A stretch of 64,000 bases of DNA from Apoda limacodes (GCA_946406115.1 OX291543.1:4714501-4778500), one strand, 5' to 3'. Shown: positions 40,864-53,299, counted from the first letter of the stretch. Notes: a model not told the origin generated them from the sequence alone. Made by a program: numbers and translations.

Positions 40864-42140
40864 TACCAAATTATTACTGCAATGTGACAATACGATCGAT
40901 CTTTAAAGTAATTGTAACTCAACCATAAAGTGAAATAAATCAACACAACTAGAAACCTAATGGTCAGTCCATTAGGTACCTACTATGTAAGTTACTTCGA
41001 CTATTTCGTCTAAGTTAAGTATAAAGAATTGAGTAAATATCACTTAATTTGCGTCACAAATGTGACGTTTATGTCGGCGACTAAAAAGTTATATATTAAG
41101 TAATAATTACTTCTTTTGTCACTTATTTTACCCAGACAGTAACAATAATCTGACGGTATACGGAATATGTCATTCTTCCCAAATTTGACTTTTAATGACC
41201 AAGGACGCCTTCATTCTGGGATTAAGAGTTCCCGCGAATGATACTTTTCACACTTTTGATGACGCCAGTTTTGCCACCAATACCTACCGTTCGTGTAGCT
41301 TTGAAACGTTACTAACAAAATGTTTGGTTCAAAACTTGCAAAACGAACGGTTGACGTACACACACTACGATAAAACACACACTACCATAAATAATATATA
41401 TAGGCAGTTTGACAAAAAACCCACCTCCAGACATGGGTCTAAAGTTTCATTTTTCTGATTTTTTTGATACCAATAGACCGGGAGACAGTGACAGAAAATA
41501 CTGGAAGATTTGTACCAGTATGGCGGTTCTTCAGGGGTCTAACTTCGTAATGACGAAAAGAAAAATGATGGTAATAGCGTTGGTACCGGCGGCCTAATGG
41601 CGTGGGCTTGAGTCGAACGTGGCGGATAAATTACGATGTCGAACGATTTGTTCCACAAAAATACTTGTATTTTCCGATAGTCCATAAAAAATAAAATAGG
41701 CGGTAGCGTAATGCCATACTTCTCCGGTGTGACTTACAGCCCGCCATACCGACGCGAACACATTAAGTTAAAAAAAAAACAATTCAACCATTTGTACCAA
41801 GCTAATTTTTGCACAGCTAATCATCGTCGAGTAGCCATTCACGAACATCACCATACCGCAAGGAAGTACCAGTATTGCATTTGGAGTAAAAAACTCAGAA
41901 GACACTACTCAGTGTGAGTAGTGTCGTCACTGAAGTGCATCGGGTTTTCTAGAAACAACGGAGGATTGGATAACCGGTTGAATCCGGATTTTGGTACTAC
42001 TCGTCGGCTTGCGGCGAATTCACGGTGACTACGACTGATAACAGTTTATTATTAACTTCTCTTCAACTAGGCCCCTACTGAGGATAGGACACACGGACTG
42101 TCACCCCTTCGTCGAGACGGCTATCACATAAGGATACTGA
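40864..42140. other. No recognisable gene
   Basis: Frames at 41195-41458 and 41711-41917 show no family features. The 41590-41930 part is GC-richer and contains CCGGCGGCC and CCGCCATACC but nothing coding was identified. Confidence 0.4.
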
Positions 42141-42149
42141 TATCCAACA

Positions 42150-42655
42150 ATTATGTACATCTCTGGGCAGGTGCACCCGGATACCAGCTCTGCCCTTTTG
42201 ACTCGGTTCAACGATGGACTGTGAGAATTGTCAACTATCCCAAACTCACTTGGCGTATCGGGCCCTTAAGTCTGAGGAGGGACTTTGCCTCCCTATGTGT
42301 GTTCTACCGCTTGTACAATGGGATGTGTTCTGAGGAATTGTTTAAAATTATCCCCACGGCTACTTTCTACCATTCAGGCAGGCAGGGAATTCATTCTCAC
42401 ACTTTAGAACGAAAATGGTCGCGTACAGTGCGGTTTCAGAGAAACTTCTTCCGGCGAACGTTTGGGTTGTGGAATGAGCTCCGAACAAGGTTTTCTCTAA
42501 GGACTACAGTATGTGGTTCTTCAAGAAAGAAGTTATTGGATTTTTGAAGCGTCGGCAACGTTTGAGTGGTGTTACAAGCGTCTATAGGCTACGGTGATCG
42601 CTTACCATCAGGCGGAACGTAAGCTTGTTTGCCACCATAGTGGTAAAAAATAAAT
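42150..42655 (+). pseudogene. Jockey/CR1-type LINE, ORF2 C-terminus and 3' end
   Basis: The frame at 42221-42547 reads MRIVNYPKLTWRIGPLSLRR, FASLCVFYRLYNGMCSEELF, FYHSGRQGIHSHT and FRRTFGLWNELRTRF, the conserved C-terminal domain after the RT in a family common in Lepidoptera. It is followed by AGCGTCGGCAACG and a 3' UTR with GGCTACGGTGATCGCTTACC and TTTGCCACCATAGTGGTA. Same family, opposite orientation, as 62160-64000. 5'-truncated copy. Confidence 0.75.
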
Positions 42656-42829
42656 AAATGACAGATTAATTTAATACTGGCGCTAGTTACAGTACGCTTA
42701 ACAGTTGTCGACCAGTTTTATTCCTCTTGAAAATATGATACTTATCTATACATATATTTAAATGGTAGGAAAGTCAAAACTGTACATTGAATATTTTTTT
42801 AAAAGTAAACTTGGGGTGCGATGTACAAT

Positions 42830-43060
42830 CGATACCGACGCCAAAAATATAGTTTTTAGAATTTTTGTCTGTTTGTCTGTATGTATGTTCGGGATAAGCT
42901 CAAAAAGTACTGCATAGATTTACTTCAAATTTGGCACGAATATTATTAAGAAGTCGAGTAAACATATAGGCTACATATTATCACGCTATCACCTACTAGG
43001 AACGAGCAGTGAACCTTTTTTTTTCAACGCATTCTGTAACAACGTGTAATCTAACGACGC
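42830..43060 (+). repeat. Dispersed lepidopteran repeat
   Basis: Contains TTTTAGAATTTTTGTCTGTT, TGTATGTTCGGGATAAGCTC and CATATAGGCTACATATTATC. This pattern is common in moth genomes (recalled). Non-coding. Confidence 0.45.
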
Positions 43061-43555
43061 ATATTTGACTTGCTTCTTAATTATTAATTATTCTACTCAC
43101 ACATAGCCATTTATTTTATGTTAAAAAATCGTGTAAAGTCATAACTTAGATGTGTTATAATTTTTTACCATATAAAAATGTTTCCTATTTGCTACCTAGA
43201 TGGCGTTGGCTTCGAATGAGATCGCGCTATGGTTTCGTTCACAAAAAGTGATGTTATAGTATAGCGTTCACGTCGCGGGCAGCAGCAAGTTTAAAATATC
43301 TGTATTTTCAGTATTAAAAGGTTGCTAAAATGTATAATTGCATCAAAATAACTATCCCCAAATATTAAACCATTTGGAACTCTAAATTCGTGTGATAATA
43401 TTACAGCAAATTTATTTTCAATAATTTTATTTCATTTTAATATATGTTTTAAAAAACTTTAACCATTTAAGGTTGATAGGACACATTAAAAATAGTAAAT
43501 ATGAACTTTGATTAAGAAGAGCCGAAGCTCAGAGTGGTTGTTAAAAAAAAATCGG

Positions 43556-43675
43556 CCAAGTGTAAGTCGGACTCGCGCACGAAGGGTTCCGTACCATTGC
43601 TTATAAAAAATTAACCCAAGTGCGAGTTGGATTCGCGCACGAAGGGTTCCGTACCATTATCTATAAAAACTAAGT
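43556..43675 (-). repeat. Tandem pair of SINE-like repeat ends
   Basis: CGGCCAAGTGTAAGTCGGAC-TCGCGCACGAAGGGTTCC and AACCCAAGTGCGAGTTGGAT-TCGCGCACGAAGGGTTCC are two copies about 61 bp apart, inverse to the piece at 23365-23405. Confidence 0.55.
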
Positions 43676-43679
43676 ATGT

Positions 43680-44750
43680 GTCGTCATACATTAATAAAAA
43701 AAAAACCTAAGTACCTACAATATTTAGGTACGTAGTATAAACAGATTTGATCGCTCCGCTGCTGAGATAATACCCACGCTTTGAACGTATGTTTAAAATG
43801 TTTAATGAAATAAATTCGACTTTAAAATTGCAAAATAATAGTTCAACCTTTAACCTTTTTTTAAAGAATAATTAACTGAAATTTATTTATAAGGGCCAAG
43901 TTGTAGTAGTATTGAAATTAAAGTTTTTAAAATGATAATTAAATCAAATCATTAAAAACAGTTTTTATACAACATTCAAAGCGAAAATTGCAAACTTATC
44001 TCAGCGTTCTTCATGAGCGCAGCTGCCTGTCGCACGCTCGATTCGATGTTGCGCCAAGCGCGCCGGCTAGTCCAATGCGTCATTTGAACGTAACTATTGA
44101 TATCAATTTAAGAAGAAGAGTCTTTAGAATGCAATTATTTTATTTTTCTATAATTATACATCGTTCATTTACTTATATTTTATACCTGTTTTACAGATAT
44201 ACCTACTTCTCATAAGTAACTTTTAATAGAATTTGTACGAAAATTTCACTTTTCCAAGTACATTTTATAACTTCGATTATTACTCGTTAGCATGTAAAGT
44301 GTAATTACCCGTGATAGTTTTTTTTTTTTTTATTAGGTTTAAGAAATTTATTTCTCAAAAGAATTAAAGACATTCACTTAATTGAGAAACACAGGTCATT
44401 AAATAAATTTAGGTATAAGCACTTAAATACTAAATAAGTAAGCTAGGTAACGAAGTGGTGCAAAAATAACAGATTAAGATTAATAAATCAATTAGGCTGT
44501 TACCAACGTATACATGTACGATATCTGACTAAAATGCGTAATTGATGTGGGTAATAAATTGTCACAGCAAACCTAGTGGTCCAACTACTTGCAATCGGTG
44601 CAAAACAAGATAAGAACCGTGTCTATTACGTATCATATAAGAGTTGGAAAAATGATAGCCATTGCGATTTGTGTAGTAATCGATGTAGAATAGGTAAATA
44701 TAGTAGAAACTTTAAATATACATTGTACATGTGTTAGGATTTGTAAGCGT
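43680..44750. other. No recognisable gene
   Basis: AT-rich. A frame at 43988-44215 covers a locally GC-rich patch (about 44015-44085) but carries no identifiable domain. A T-run lies near 44320-44332. Confidence 0.4.
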
Positions 44751-44755
44751 TAATC

Positions 44756-45059
44756 AATTGGTATTATTTATAATTAATAGTAGTATTAATTTAGTTTGAT
44801 TTGTATTACATGTTTTGGAAAATATTAAAATTTAATATTTTTTTTGAATTTTTGAATATTGCAATGTGAGACGGTTCCTTAAACTTGAGATCTTTATGAG
44901 ACTTGTGTAGAACTGTACTGCCTTGCTGCTTCTGTTTACTGGTGTAATTTAAGTGTTTTTAAAAAATTAAAAAAAATAATTAAATTTTAATATTTTCCAA
45001 AACATGTAATACAAATCAAACTAAATTAATACTACTATTAATTATAAATAATACCAATT
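44756..45059. mobile_element. Foldback element / MITE with about 82-bp inverted arms
   Basis: The left arm 44756-44837 (AATTGGTATTATTTATAATT ... TTTAATAT) and the right arm 44978-45059 are essentially perfect inverted copies. The core (about 44840-44977, with TTTTTGAATATTGCAATGTG and ACGGTTCCTTAAACTT) is closely similar to 50336-50480, where the flanks are different. Confidence 0.8.
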
Positions 45060-45061
45060 CC

Positions 45062-45390
45062 TCTCCTCGAAAGGAAGCCTCCGACTAACCTTAAAGAGCT
45101 AAAAACTTTCCTTCAAACCTGCAGTTGGTTTAGGAAGTTCATAGCCAAATTTTCCGCAGTGGCACAACCACTGACAGTCTTGACTAGGAAGAACCAGGCT
45201 TGGAGATGGGGGAGAGAGAAAACGAAGCATTTGAGCATCTTAAATTACGTTTGGCTTCTGCTCCAATACTTCGCCAACCAGACTTCAGTCAGCCATTTAT
45301 CTTTCGCACAGATGCCAGCGCCTATGCTCTAGGGGCTGTGCTGATGCAAGGGGAAAGTACTTCCAATGAACGCCCTATCGAAAGCTAAAT
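45062..45390 (+). pseudogene. Gypsy (Ty3) fragment, RT end to RNase H
   Basis: The plus strand reads [44 protein letters not shown], then [20 protein letters not shown] (45200 onward), [18 protein letters not shown] and stops. This is the RT thumb to RNase H start (catalytic TDAS) of a Gypsy pol. Better preserved than the fragment at 5603. No LTR found nearby; begins abruptly at the edge of the foldback element. Confidence 0.75.
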
Positions 45391-45589
45391 GCACATTATT
45401 ACACATCGGAAATAAAAACCCCAGAAGTTTATACACAATTAGTAACAAACCATAGGAAGCTGTTGAGAGCCATAAAAATTCCAACTCTCCAACTTACAAT
45501 GGGAAATACATATCATAGCTGCTACAAAGTAAAAAAAAACTCCAACCTATATATTATAATAAAAGCATTTACTTATATCAACACAACAC

Positions 45590-45890
45590 TGTTTAAAAGT
45601 CTTATAAAAGACCAATGTTGGAGTATGCTTTCTAAATATGGAGTCTATATTTTAAGAAAGACATTAAGCTCCTTTAAAGTGTACAACGCAGAGCCACTAA
45701 AATGTACCAAGGTTAAAAATTGCACATACGAAGACCAACTCAAAAGCCTTTTTTACCTTACATCCCTGGAACAGCGCAGAAAGCGAGGAGACTTGGTCAG
45801 AGTAGCTAAAAGGATAAAAAAAGAGCAAGGGATAAAAAACGGACTTAAAATACTGAGTTATATTTATATTACAATATACTGGAACTGATA
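45590..45890 (+). pseudogene. LINE ORF2 C-terminal fragment
   Basis: Reads SLIKDQCWSMLSKYGVYI, LSSFKVYNAEPLKCTKVKN, TYEDQLKSLFYLTSLEQRRK, RGDLVRVAKRI. The L..L.LTSLEQRRKRGDL segment is the conserved C-terminal motif after the RT in CR1/RTE-like LINEs. Heavily mutated. Confidence 0.55.
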
Positions 45891-46384
45891 GATATATACA
45901 TGAAAAACAAAAATAAACATTTGTGAGGACACTCACTGAAACGGCTCAGCTTTAGAAAGAGGCCTCCTCGCTAGCTCGTTCAAACTTTTAGGGTAGATAA
46001 ATATGATCCCTTTTACCTGAAATCTGAAATTTCTGTTCACGGAAATGAATACTTTTGAGTTATGAAACTTTTTTTTTTAGTTGAAGAAGTTAGTTGCTGT
46101 AAGTATTAAATATTTAAATGATAGTGCCGTATGCCTATAGTAATAATTAAATATTTCGATATCGATTGTTAAGATTTCGATTCGAATCGATTAACTTCGA
46201 TCTTTTCCGGCAACAATTTCATCTCTAGTTTCACCGAGGCCATTTTGTAACGTCATTCATTGCTTGTACTCGCGTCAGTGAACACTGTTTACTTCGTTTA
46301 CGGACGCAGCGCCGGAGATAAGACGGAAGTAAAGTTTTGCAAACAAAAAATTTATTCAAAAAATGAATGGTTCCTCCTTAAGGT

Positions 46385-46520
46385 GGGGGAGTGGCAAAGG
46401 GTCGAACGCGGTCGAAGCAACGCGTGTGTGATGCCCCTGGTGTTACAAGCGTCCATAGGCTACGGTGACCGCTTACCATCTGGCGAACCGTATACTTGTT
46501 TGCCACCTTAGTGGTATAAA
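46385..46520 (+). repeat. Jockey/CR1-type LINE 3' end
   Basis: CTGGTGTTACAAGCGTCCAT, GGCTACGGTGACCGCTTACC and TTTGCCACCTTAGTGGTATA followed by an A-run match the 3' end of the family at 42150 and 62160. Confidence 0.65.
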
Positions 46521-46769
46521 AAAAAAAGCGGCAGTAAGAGGGGGACTCCCCAAAGCCCCTTTTTTACATTTTAACAAACCACTAAGGGAATAGATATAAA
46601 AAATGGAGTAGTTAGGTAGGAACCTTTAAAGGTCCATATCTCCGAAACTATGTATTTCCGTGAGAGGGGACTGCTAGGGGGGAATACCCCTCCCCCCTCT
46701 CAACCCCCTCCGAGGGAGGCGTTATTCTAAAGTCCTTCCACTGAAACTTCGAAGGTTTATCAACATCTA

Positions 46770-46895
46770 GTAATCCATGCAGACACATTTTTATGCAGTG
46801 AAAGACTGGAAAAATTTAGTACAAAGTATCATTAGTGCCACCTCAGTGACCTCATTTAAAAATAGACTGGACAAATACTTTAAATAGTGCACTGG
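46770..46895 (+). pseudogene. LINE C-terminal fragment
   Basis: Reads VKDWKNLVQSIISATSVTSF followed by KNRLDKYFK and a stop. This is the tail (..V..ATSV.SFK.RLDKYW) of CR1-like ORF2 proteins. Only about 40 codons remain. Confidence 0.5.
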
Positions 46896-47109
46896 AACTA
46901 TTTACATATACACACATTAGGATACCTAAATAATACTTGGCTACAAATATGTAAATCTGTGTTTTAATTCCATCTGGTACTGTGAAAGGACGCTGAGAAA
47001 GAAGTGCAATAAGTCAATAATTATTTTAAGTAGTAACTGTGGTCCTGTGTTGTGTCGCTTTGAGCTACATTACAACATAATGTTGCGAACAAGCCTTCGC
47101 TGCATCAAT

Positions 47110-47880
47110 TCTGTCTGTCCGAAACCAACATTTGATTAGCCTTGACAAAAAAAAACCAAATGTTCTAAATTTACATTACCAAATGTTAGTCAGATACAGA
47201 CATGTATTAATGTTTAATGGCGAGCAATTAGAACTTGTTAATTCAACAGTCTGTCTTGGCATAACGCTGGACTCCAAACTTCAATGGAGTCCTCATATTC
47301 ATAACCTAGCCAAAAAACTTAGCTCTGCTGTGTATGCGATCAAGAAAATAAAACAATTGACCGATGTCGACACTGCAAAAATAGTATATTTTGGCTATTT
47401 CCATAGTTTAATGACATATGGTATCCTATTTTGGGGTAGCGCTGCTGATGTAAATACAATATTTTTGTTACAAAAAAGGGCAATTCGTGCTATTTATAAA
47501 TTAAGACCTAGGATATCTCTGAGGGATAGGTTTAGGGAAGTAAATATTTTAACTTTAGCGTCGCAGTACATATATGAAAATCTTTTATATGTACATAAAA
47601 ATATCAATAGTTTCAGCAAGTAAAGTGACGTTCACAAAGTAAATACTAGAAGTAAAAATAAGCTGTTGGTGCATGATACACGTCTACACAAAATAAGTAA
47701 GAACTCTTTTATGGGGCAATGTATACACTTTTACAACAAAGTTCCCAATAATATTCAAAAGCTAGTAAGTAAATTTAAATCTTTTATCAAACAAGTACTT
47801 TGTAAAAAAGCATACCACAATATTTCAGACTAAGTCAATGATAAAAATCCTTGGGACTGAAGGTGCTCAATTACAGGATG
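47110..47880 (+). pseudogene. LINE ORF2 C-terminal domain
   Basis: The open part (47132-47623) reads FNGEQLELVNSTVCLGITLD, SKLQWSPHIHNLAKKLSSAV, TAKIVYFGYFHSLMTYGILF, WG, FLLQKRAIRAIYKLRPRISL, then after a stop NTRSKNKLLVHDTRLHKISK, NSFMGQCIHFYNKVPNNI and SFIKQVLCKKAYHNI. This is the conserved thumb and C-terminal region of Jockey/CR1-type LINEs. RT catalytic part is missing; 5'-truncated. Confidence 0.75.
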
Positions 47881-48485
47881 CATAGGTAAACCAAATTAAA
47901 ATGGAAATAATATAAAATTGTACAGCTTAAATTTTTTATTTAAATCATTGATTGTATTTTTAGTTTTTATGATTTTTTTTAAAAGAGTAACTATAGAGTT
48001 GCTTGCGGATTCTTCTCGGTAGAAATCAACAACATTGTGAACCGAAGGGAGGGTGGGAGAGTTCGAAAAATAATATTTCATAACATTCGAAAGTTATTGA
48101 AAAATCCTTATTTGAATAAAACATTTTGACTTTTTTGACTTTGATAATACCTTAGCCCCTGGAGGTTGGTGGTTCAAGCCCAGTGTCTACCAATGACACT
48201 TTCTTAATTTTTTAAGTACATTGATTGTTCACACCACTGGCTTTTCAGTGTAAAAAACATTGATGAGAAAAACTGTAAGATAAAAAAAAAACGGGTTGCA
48301 CTCCGGGAGTGCCGGCAGAAGTGAAAACATACTCGCTATTTACTTCCCATCACTTCTTATCCATATTTATTTATTAAAAATAATAACTTTTGTTTATTTA
48401 CTTTTTTGACGTTGTATATTTGACAGCTCAATCTGTCATAGAATTAAAATCCCATATCCAACCACCCTGTACTACTCATAATCGC

Positions 48486-49500
48486 CATATACTAAAAATA
48501 AAAACTAACCTTATGTAAATAAAGGTCACGTGTCCTAACGCGAGTGACATCTTACGAATTTTCGATCAGGACACGTGACCTGACGCGAGTTTAACAGTCT
48601 TTACCCATCACAAAAAAAGTGCTCGCCAGTGTGATCTATTTAAAAACGAACGAACGAACGAACGAACGAACTAACGAACTAACGGACTAACGAACTAACG
48701 GACTAACGAACTAACGAACTAACAAACCGAACTAACGAACTAACTACTAACAAACTAACAAACTAACGAACTAACTACTAACAACTAACAAACTAACACA
48801 CTAACAAACAAACAAACGAAACAAACCAAACAAACCAAACAAACAAAACAAACGAAACAAACAAAACAAACGAAACAAACGAAACAAACCAAACAAACAA
48901 ACAAAAAACTAACCTAATGTAAATAAAGGTCACGTGTCCTAACGCGAGTGACATCTTACGAATTTTCGATCAGGATACGTGACCTGACGCGAGTTTAACA
49001 GTCTTTACCCATCACAAAAAAAGTGCTCGCCACGGCCCCACAGTGTGATCTATTTAAAAACGAACGAACGAACGAACGAACGAACTAACGGACTAACGGA
49101 CTAACGAACTAACGAACCGAACTAACGAACTAACTACTAACAAACTAACAAACTAACAAACTAACAAACTAACGAACTAACTACTAACAACTAACAAACT
49201 AACAACTAACAAACCAAACAAACCAAAAAAACCAAACAAACCAAACAAACCAAACAAACGAAACAAACGAAACAAACGAAACAAACGAAACAAACCAAAC
49301 AAACCAAACAAACCAAACAAACAAACAAACAAACAAACAAACAACCTGTACTACTCATAATCGCGAATACTAAAAATAAAAATTATAATAGGCGTGGCAT
49401 TACGGTTTCCGTCTTACGCATTCCACGCTTAGGACACGTGACCTGACGCGAGTTTATCATTTTTTCCCCATACCAAAAAAAGTGCACAGCGCCGCTAAAG
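48486..49500 (+). repeat. Large tandem duplication with CACGTG hairpins and CGAA/CTAA microsatellites
   Basis: Two long copies (about 48490-48905 and 48905-49345) each contain GGTCACGTGTCCTAACGCGA, a spacer, GGACACGTGACCTGACGCGA (or GGATACGTGACC), CAAAAAAAGTGCTCGCC, then (CGAA)n, (CTAA)n and (ACAA)n arrays. A partial third copy follows (to about 49490). AGGTCACGTGTCC and GGACACGTGACCT form a 13-bp inverted pair within each copy. Confidence 0.8.
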
Positions 49501-49911
49501 AAGTTTTCACTTCAAAAAAAGATATAAGTGAACTCCACAATCTCCACTGGGTCCACATGTGGACTTTGACCCTAATCATCCTACGCCATGCCACTACAGT
49601 GGGGTCATATGCGGCTGATCAGGAAAAAAGATTAAAAAACCATCTTTTACACTGTTATTCTGTACAAATATCCCACAAGTACAGAGTGCTAAGTGTGAGT
49701 CCTAACATAATAGTAACTATGTTGTTTTCATTGATAAATTATGGAAACGAATCAGTCTTCTTTTTTGCTAAGTATTGTTTTTATGTATGGGAATGCAATA
49801 GGAAAGTTAAAAACTCACACTAGTCAGATTAGCGGGAGTGGGGCATTTTACCCCAATCTATGTACTTATGCCACCTTGTAGTAGGTCATTAGTGCATCAT
49901 AAGGATATTAG

Positions 49912-50510
49912 TGGCAGGTGTACAACGGCAATTTTGCTCGAAAACCGAAAATCCGTTTAGCCGTTTGGCACACAGGTACTTTAGGGCAAAACAACAATTT
50001 TGAGCCGCAATTCCTCAAAATATTCCCCGTAGGTAGGGGTTATGATGTCATAATTTTTTTATATGGGATTTAAAATTTTTTTTAGAAACCCATCGTGTGG
50101 GGTATTAAATGAAATGGCTTGATGAGCCGGTTCTAAAAATATACCACACTATTACCTTTGGGCTACTTTTTTTCTTAAAATCCAAAAAGTATTTTCAAAA
50201 CATATCAAGTTTGGGCCCCTCCAGGTAGAAGACGGCTCAGTATATTTCTCTAATATATACCTTAAATCATAGTTTATATCCTCATTTTTAACCCGCTGAG
50301 AGCAATTTGGAAAAAATTAAAATTTATAACTTTTTTTGAATTTTTGAATATTGCAATGTGAGACGGTTCCTTAAACTTCAGATCTTTATGAGACTTTATG
50401 TGGAACTGTACTGTACCCTGCTGCTTCTGTTTACTGGTGTTATTTAAGTGTATTTAAAAATTCAAAAAAAATATTAAATCTTAATATTTTTCAAATTGCT
50501 TTCAGGGGGT
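49912..50510 (+). repeat. Dispersed repeat GTGGCAGGTGTACAACGG, copy 3, with AT-rich foldback end
   Basis: Co-linear with 22716-23115 up to the GAGAGCAA at about 50305, then continues with an AT-rich piece (AATTTGGAAAAAATTAAAAT ... TTAATATTTTTCAAATTGCT) whose ends are inverted and whose core matches the foldback element core at 44840-44977. It truncates the LINE RT that follows on the minus strand. Confidence 0.7.
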
Positions 50511-53150
50511 TGTCCAATTCAGTCTGTGTATAATTAACAAAATTTAAATGGTTGGTAGTGGTGGACCGACCTACTCTGAATCCGTGTTGAGCATCATCTA
50601 ACTGAACCTTGGTCTGTGAGCTGATGTAGTTAGCTAAAATCATTTCAAAGGTTTTCGTGAATACTGAAGGGACGGCAATGGGTCGGTGGTTTCAGAGAAT
50701 TTTTAGGCACCGGTGTGACCTTTGAAAGCTTCCAACAGGATGGATAGGTACAGGTCGTGATAGAGAGATTGTAGATGTGTTATAGGGGTGTTGCTAAAAC
50801 AAAAGCACAATCCTTAAGCACAAATGGTGGTATGTCGTCTGGACCCGTGGAAGAAAACAGTTTCAATCGCTTTGCTGCGTACTTAAATTCGGGATCGCTC
50901 AACTGATTGATTGCAACGCGGAATGAGTCTTTTTGGATGGTACTGTTAGGATGTACGTAGTCAGGGTCAAGGTACGGAGACGCTTTTAAAAACACGGAGG
51001 CAAAATATTCGGCAAACGCATCTACTGCGCTCTGCCCTGATACGGTGATGTTTTTATATAAGTAATCGCAGTCGTACGGTTTACCGTGATGTTGTTGGCC
51101 TTTAATGTATTTCCAAAATTCAGATGGTTGCTTGCAAATTTTGTACTGTATAGACTGAATGTATTCATAATAGGATTGCTTTGTTTGTAGTTTAACTAGT
51201 TCTCGGTAGTATTTAAATAGCTCCTTGTTTACTTGTTTGCCTTCTTGTTTGTTTGTTTTTATTGTTATGTATTATTTTATCCAAGTTGGATATATAAAAT
51301 TTCTATTGCGGCGCTTACGCATTTTGTTAGGGACACAGTTGTTTATAACTGCATATAGTTTTGTGTAGAAGATATCCACTGCCCTGTTTACGTCATGAGT
51401 ACCGACCACGTCGCTCCAATCGATGTTAGCGATAGTCTCGTATAACAAATGAAGGTCAGCCTTGCGATAGTTCCACTCAGGGTGACAGTGAAAGGTAGAC
51501 TATGCGGGGGGCAGGGCGGATTATGACGCATGTGCCGGAGCCGCTCTCAGTGATCGGTCACGCGTCCAGTTGCGCGGGCAACTGATAGTAACTTCAAGAG
51601 GCGGATGATAACGGTCAGGCGGTACCAGCGCATCGGTATTGTCTGAAACGCTAATGCGCTCCTCACTCACTCCGCTAAGTACTAAGTCTAGTTGTCCACC
51701 GTGGTGGTTAAGAATGGTGTTGTGCTGTTTCAATTTACAAAGATTTATAAAGTATTCGAATTGGATTTTAACATTTTGGCTCATAGAATTAAGGTTCAAG
51801 TTGCCAAGCAACAGAAAGTCGTAACTAGGAAACAAACAAATAGCATTTTCAATAGTTGATAGTACATCTAAATACTGTTTATCGTTGTAGCTGGGGGGTA
51901 AGTAAACTAGGCAACATAAAAATATTATTGTTTTCGATTTAACTATCGCAAATATGGTTTCGTTGGTAGGTAAGAGACCGTCTATATTAGTGACTCTGTA
52001 GATATCAAAGTGATCCCGTATAGCGAGTAGGACTCCTCCCCATCCTGCGCCGTTTGCTCGGTCCTGGCGTAGCACGGTGTAGCCCGGTGGGAACAGCTCC
52101 TCGTTGTTGACTGAAGTTGTGAGAAATGTTTCTGTCAAGGCGATGACACAGGTGTTTCCTAGTATGTAGTTTTTGAATATTGTAGTTTTGCTGCGTAATC
52201 CTCTGACGTTCTGATATAGGATATTTACAAATTTAGATTAGATTTTGCTATGAACTACATTAGACATTATGTGCGATTTTCGTGATAATTTTGTTCCGAG
52301 GTTAAGTTTTTTGGCACAATATTCGAGGTACCTTTAATAAATTTAATCGTAAGTTCTTGCTCGCCATTTAGAGGGCGCGTTTTCAGTTCATTTCGTAGGT
52401 CTTTGAGACAATTTTGTTGTAAAGGAGTTCGATCCGGAAAGATCTTTGATGTACCCGCTTTGTTTTTAGAGTGCAAAATGGTTCGAACGGTGTCCTGAGA
52501 GGCGAAGCAGACCTTAATTGGGCGGTTTCTCTTTGGTGTATATATTTACCTAGACGCATAATACTCACAGGCTTGGGGCAGTTCTCGTAGATACTGTTTA
52601 ATATTTTAGCAATTTCATCTGTATCGTGAGTGAGCCGGTCCACACGTTAATCACACTTGGGCTCAGAGATACCTACCATAATTATGTTTTTGTATCGATT
52701 TGATCGATCGTATAATTCGGGGCGATTTCGTCGTAAGAAATTGGTGCTTGTAGAGGGTTAGTGGAGGTTGAAACTGGTTTTAGGGTGGTTATTTTTTCTT
52801 CCAAACTTCACTTGTGTTGAATTACTTACATTTTTGAGTTCCGATAATTCGCTTTGCATATGGTTTTGATCACAAATTAATTTCTCCATTGTTTTTCTAA
52901 TATTGTTTACTTCCTCCCTTATAGCAGATACATCATTGGATATTTTATTAATGGTTGCGCCCTGGGTTTTTGTGAATTCCTTTAGGGTCTCCATTATTTC
53001 GGTGCGGAAATTAGAAAATTCACTTTTAAAAACATTATCTTCATTTGGCTGTTTGCGCTTAGAACCACGATAAGGAGTGAAGTTTTTCTTCGTTTCGTCC
53101 CCGCAACTGTCAATTTTTGAAAGGTCCGGTTAAGAATCACAACGGGTAGG
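50510..53150 (-). pseudogene. CR1/Jockey-superfamily LINE, ORF1 and 5' half of ORF2
   Basis: Minus-strand order: ORF1 with coiled coil (METLKEFTKTQGATINKI, SAIREEVNNIRKTMEKL, 52758-52994) and a later FP/RRM-like part (DRLTHDTDEIAKILNSIY, SIMRLGKYIHQRETA near 52540-52640); then ORF2 endonuclease (ALTETFLTTSVNNEELFPPG, GGVLLAIRDHFDI, CLVYLPPSYND, LLLGNLNLNS with the catalytic DFN changed to NLN, HHGGQLDLVLSG, 51521-52138); a linker (FYTKLYAVINNCVPNKM, QPSEFWKYIKG); and the RT start (STGPDDIPPFVLKDC, RPIAVPSVFTKTFEMIL, AQHGFRVGRSTTTNHLNF). It stops at about 50510 where the dispersed repeat begins. Frameshifts and stops are few compared with other LINEs here, but the RT palm is missing. Confidence 0.8.
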
Positions 53151-53299
53151 TGACCTCAAGATATTATTCATATTTATTGTATTATACTAACAATAAACTG
53201 TCCCAAAATGTACACAAACACGCACTGCACAATAAAAAGATAGTTTAGTTTTAAGTATAAAAAAATTAAAGTCATTGATGAGTTAAGTACAGAAAGAAA

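Noticed and set aside
48155..48200. tRNA-like B box (GGTTCAAGCCC)
   Set aside because: No A box at the right spacing and no cloverleaf could be drawn.
49482..49823. 113-codon plus frame next to the microsatellite duplication
   Set aside because: Begins inside the repeat unit and shows no family or compositional sign of coding.
52267..52476. Separate small gene on the minus strand
   Set aside because: It is part of the frameshifted LINE ORF1 lying just before its ORF2.
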